Shown: positions 62,542 to 64,000 of the stretch, piece after piece
Numbering within the stretch: position 1 is the first letter of the stretch
How the letters are laid out: each line of letters opens with the position of its first letter
DNA from: Streptomyces sp. STR69
Lineage (GTDB): Bacteria > Actinomycetota > Actinomycetes > Streptomycetales > Streptomycetaceae
Direction of reading: 5' to 3'
DNA: 64,000 nucleotides
Assembly: GCF_024519455.1 (NCBI RefSeq)
Contig: NZ_JALJRY010000041.1
Span: forward strand, 1 to 64,000
The notes under the pieces: generated by a model
Databases searched by the model: none
The model's input: the letters and a program-made list of their open reading frames with translations, nothing else
Told to the model about the DNA's origin: nothing
Translations under genes and position numbers: made by a program

Positions 62542-63651
62542 ATGCCCGTCTCCATCGCCGACAAGATCCTTCGGCTCTCCCTGACCACGTTCCCGTTCAT
62601 CGACGCGTCGCAGTTCTTTCCGTCGCTCTCAACGTACAAGGTTGACAGGGCCTTCGATCTCACCGAGTTCGAGGAGGCCATGAAGCACTTCTTCCGGGGG
62701 AATCCGCTCTTCTCCAAGTGTCACCTGGTGGAGTTGACCTTCGACACTCCCGAGGATTTCCCCCTCTCCTCCTTCCAGGGGCTCCTCGCGGAAAAGTACG
62801 AAAGCTACTACGACAGCTTTCTGCTCGCCTCCGTCACCTATCGCTCCGATCCTCACCTGCAGGGCATCTTTACGTGTATTCCGTTTCCGCTGCAGGACGG
62901 ATACAAGGTGTTCCGATTCCACCAGGCGCTGATGAAGACCCTGAAGACCCGGCAGGACGGCTTCCAGATAGCCCAAGGTCTCGAAGAGCTGGGGATCCGG
63001 GCTGATGAGCTGGCGGACTTCTTGCCGCCCGCTCAGACTTCGCCCTCCGGTGCGAGCAAAGAACTCCCCGTCGCGTTCGCCGAAGGCGCTGAGCCGCCGG
63101 TCAAGATCGGTCCCTTCTTGGAAAGGATGAGGGCAGATTTCCTTGACCGTGACAGCGCGAACATGTTCGTCCTCAAGAACAGCCTTTACTCGCCGAAGCT
63201 TCCCCTCGGCAACACGCTTCGGTTTCTGACGGTGCCGCGAAGCGTCATCGAGCAGAGCACGGGAATCCAGATCCGTGACTACTATCGCGCCGAGGAGCAG
63301 CGCGAGATAGACGCGCTGTCTCGCCTCGAGCGGCGAGAGGACTTCATTGAGGCCGGCCAGGCCCGAATCGGGAAGATGATTGCCACGCCCGACGTCTTTG
63401 CCGTCAACAACTACGGCAATGTATCGGCGCACGACGGCACGGACGCCCATGCGGACCGAGGCACACTCGTGAAGTACGAGTGGCATATGCCGCTCATCGT
63501 GTTGGGGCTCACCGTGGGTGAGAGGTCTGGACTCTCGTGGACGATCACCATTCGCGACAAGGCGTTCAACTTTGCGACCGTCCGAAATTCCCCCCAGGGT
63601 GACATCGTCGACGCGGCTACCGGAAGGAATCCGGCAGCGTCCGTCGTATGA
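62542..63651 (+). CDS. Unrecognised 369-aa protein, possible distant condensation/acyltransferase fold
   Basis: Strong GGAGGT site (62530-62535) 6 bp before the ATG, 13 bp after the monooxygenase. No family recognised with confidence. The N-terminal stretch VDRAFDLTEFEEAMKHFFRGNPLFSKC looks like the start of condensation-domain or wax-ester-synthase-type acyltransferases, and late NNYGNVSAHDG then LIVLGLTVGERSGLSWTITIRDKAF resembles their C-terminal strands. The canonical HHxxxDG is absent; SAHDGTDAH (about 295-303) is the nearest. Codon use is less GC-biased than in the rest of the window. Not membrane-bound, no signal peptide. Confidence 0.7.
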   Translation: MPVSIADKILRLSLTTFPFIDASQFFPSLSTYKVDRAFDLTEFEEAMKHFFRGNPLFSKCHLVELTFDTPEDFPLSSFQGLLAEKYESYYDSFLLASVTYRSDPHLQGIFTCIPFPLQDGYKVFRFHQALMKTLKTRQDGFQIAQGLEELGIRADELADFLPPAQTSPSGASKELPVAFAEGAEPPVKIGPFLERMRADFLDRDSANMFVLKNSLYSPKLPLGNTLRFLTVPRSVIEQSTGIQIRDYYRAEEQREIDALSRLERREDFIEAGQARIGKMIATPDVFAVNNYGNVSAHDGTDAHADRGTLVKYEWHMPLIVLGLTVGERSGLSWTITIRDKAFNFATVRNSPQGDIVDAATGRNPAASVV

Positions 63652-63714
63652 ACCGCCGGTGACCGGTGACGTCCGGGAGCGAGGGGCCCGAGGCTCGACC
63701 TCAGGGTAAATACC

Positions 63715-63750
63715 TTGACTATTCGTGAAAAACTCGAAGATTTCACGAAT
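63715..63750 (+). promoter_or_regulatory. Promoter overlapped by a 10-bp inverted repeat, upstream of the aldo/keto reductase
   Basis: TTGACT (63715-63720), 17 bp, then AGATTT (63738-63743) is a plausible promoter. ATTCGTGAAA (63721-63730) and TTTCACGAAT (63741-63750) are exact inverted copies with a 10-base spacer, filling the space between the boxes and covering the -10. This fits a repressor operator. A strong hairpin lies between it and the reductase start. Confidence 0.55.
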
Positions 63751-63778
63751 GATCAGGGCCCGCTCGACTTCTATCAAT

Positions 63779-63812
63779 CGGGTGGCCAGGGGCTCGTGAC
63801 CCTGGCCACCCG
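63779..63812 (+). terminator. Hairpin terminator or attenuator before the aldo/keto reductase
   Basis: Perfect 13-bp stem (63779-63791 with 63800-63812) with an 8-base loop. It lies 128 bp after the unknown gene and 98 bp before the reductase start, downstream of the promoter candidate at 63715. It therefore either ends the 61170-63651 transcript or attenuates the next one. Confidence 0.72.
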
Positions 63813-63909
63813 GCCGCGTCCCTGCCTCCGCCGCAAATATGGAAGCCCAACCAATGGCCGCGCCGAGCGGTCCGCAACGATGCCGTGAACAGACCCGAGA
63901 GGCCTTCGG

Positions 63910-64000
63910 ATGAGTATCCCCGCCCTGCAGACGTTGACCCTCGCTGACGACCTGAGCATTACCCGGATGGGATACGGCGCGATGCAGCTGACCGGTCCCG
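63910..64000 (+). CDS. Aldo/keto reductase, N-terminal fragment cut by window end
   Basis: 30 residues visible: MSIPALQTLTLADDLSITRMGYGAMQLTGP. The GYGAMQLTG segment is the first conserved block of NADPH-dependent aldo/keto reductases. Start ATG 63910 has a GAGAGG site. It may reduce a carbonyl; if it belongs to the phenazine region, a formyl phenazine would fit, but this is a guess. Confidence 0.75.
   Translation, partial: MSIPALQTLTLADDLSITRMGYGAMQLTGP

Overview
The window is chromosomal DNA from a Streptomyces or very close relative. It shows very high G+C, strong third-position G/C bias, GTG/TTG starts, lipobox and Tat-type exported proteins, many two-component systems, and rare TTA leucine codons. 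All roles below are read from sequence motifs and gene context; no database search was run.

Layout. 1-8641 (minus strand): the N-terminal part of a secreted M4 metalloprotease, then four half-size ABC exporters in tandem. The four read as two asymmetric heterodimers (1473-4957 and 4980-8641), each with one good and one impaired ATP site. A perfect 24-bp palindrome lies between them and a divergent DrrAB-like exporter (8790-10432), which runs straight into a histidine kinase and LuxR-type regulator. 12374-14671: glycogen debranching enzyme. 14824-17474: tandem L,D-transpeptidase lipoproteins. 17557-25796: crotonase, HATPase anti-sigma-type kinase with a TTA codon, variant polysaccharide deacetylase coupled to a YVTN lipoprotein, a secreted Scabin/ScARP-like ADP-ribosyltransferase, GNAT, MerR, EF-hand protein, acyltransferase 3 and a secreted-repeat lipoprotein. 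26032-35101: F420/NADP-type reductase, GH25 lysozyme, Ca-dependent PI-PLC, F420-type luciferase-like monooxygenase, APH-like kinase, HAD phosphatase, small membrane protein, carboxyethylornithine-synthase/alanine-dehydrogenase-like enzyme and a large DUF4157 protein. 35241-42057: LysR, a MocR-type regulator divergent from a LysE exporter, P450, MBL hydrolase, FabG-like SDR and a small TTA-containing protein. 42222-47875: a solute-binding-protein remnant, a MacB/FtsX-type exporter and its kinase-regulator pair.

48433-63651 is a phenazine biosynthetic region. A ten-gene minus-strand operon (59776 to 49536) runs phzB, phzC, phzD, phzE, a small alpha/beta-barrel-like protein, phzF, phzG, an EhpF-like adenylating enzyme, an EhpG-like acyl reductase and a GMC oxidoreductase. 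phzB-G would convert chorismate to phenazine-1,6-dicarboxylate. The EhpF/EhpG pair predicts activation and reduction of one carboxylate to the aldehyde or alcohol level, as in griseoluteic-acid-type phenazines, with the GMC flavoenzyme acting on that group. A two-domain Lrp/AsnC regulator faces the operon across a shared terminator. On the other side lie a decayed IS5-type element with intact 14-bp ends, an FAD monooxygenase coupled to an unrecognised 369-aa protein that faintly resembles the condensation/acyltransferase superfamily, and the start of an aldo/keto reductase behind an operator-like inverted repeat. The cluster probably continues beyond 64000.

I saw no rRNA, tRNA, CRISPR array or prophage.
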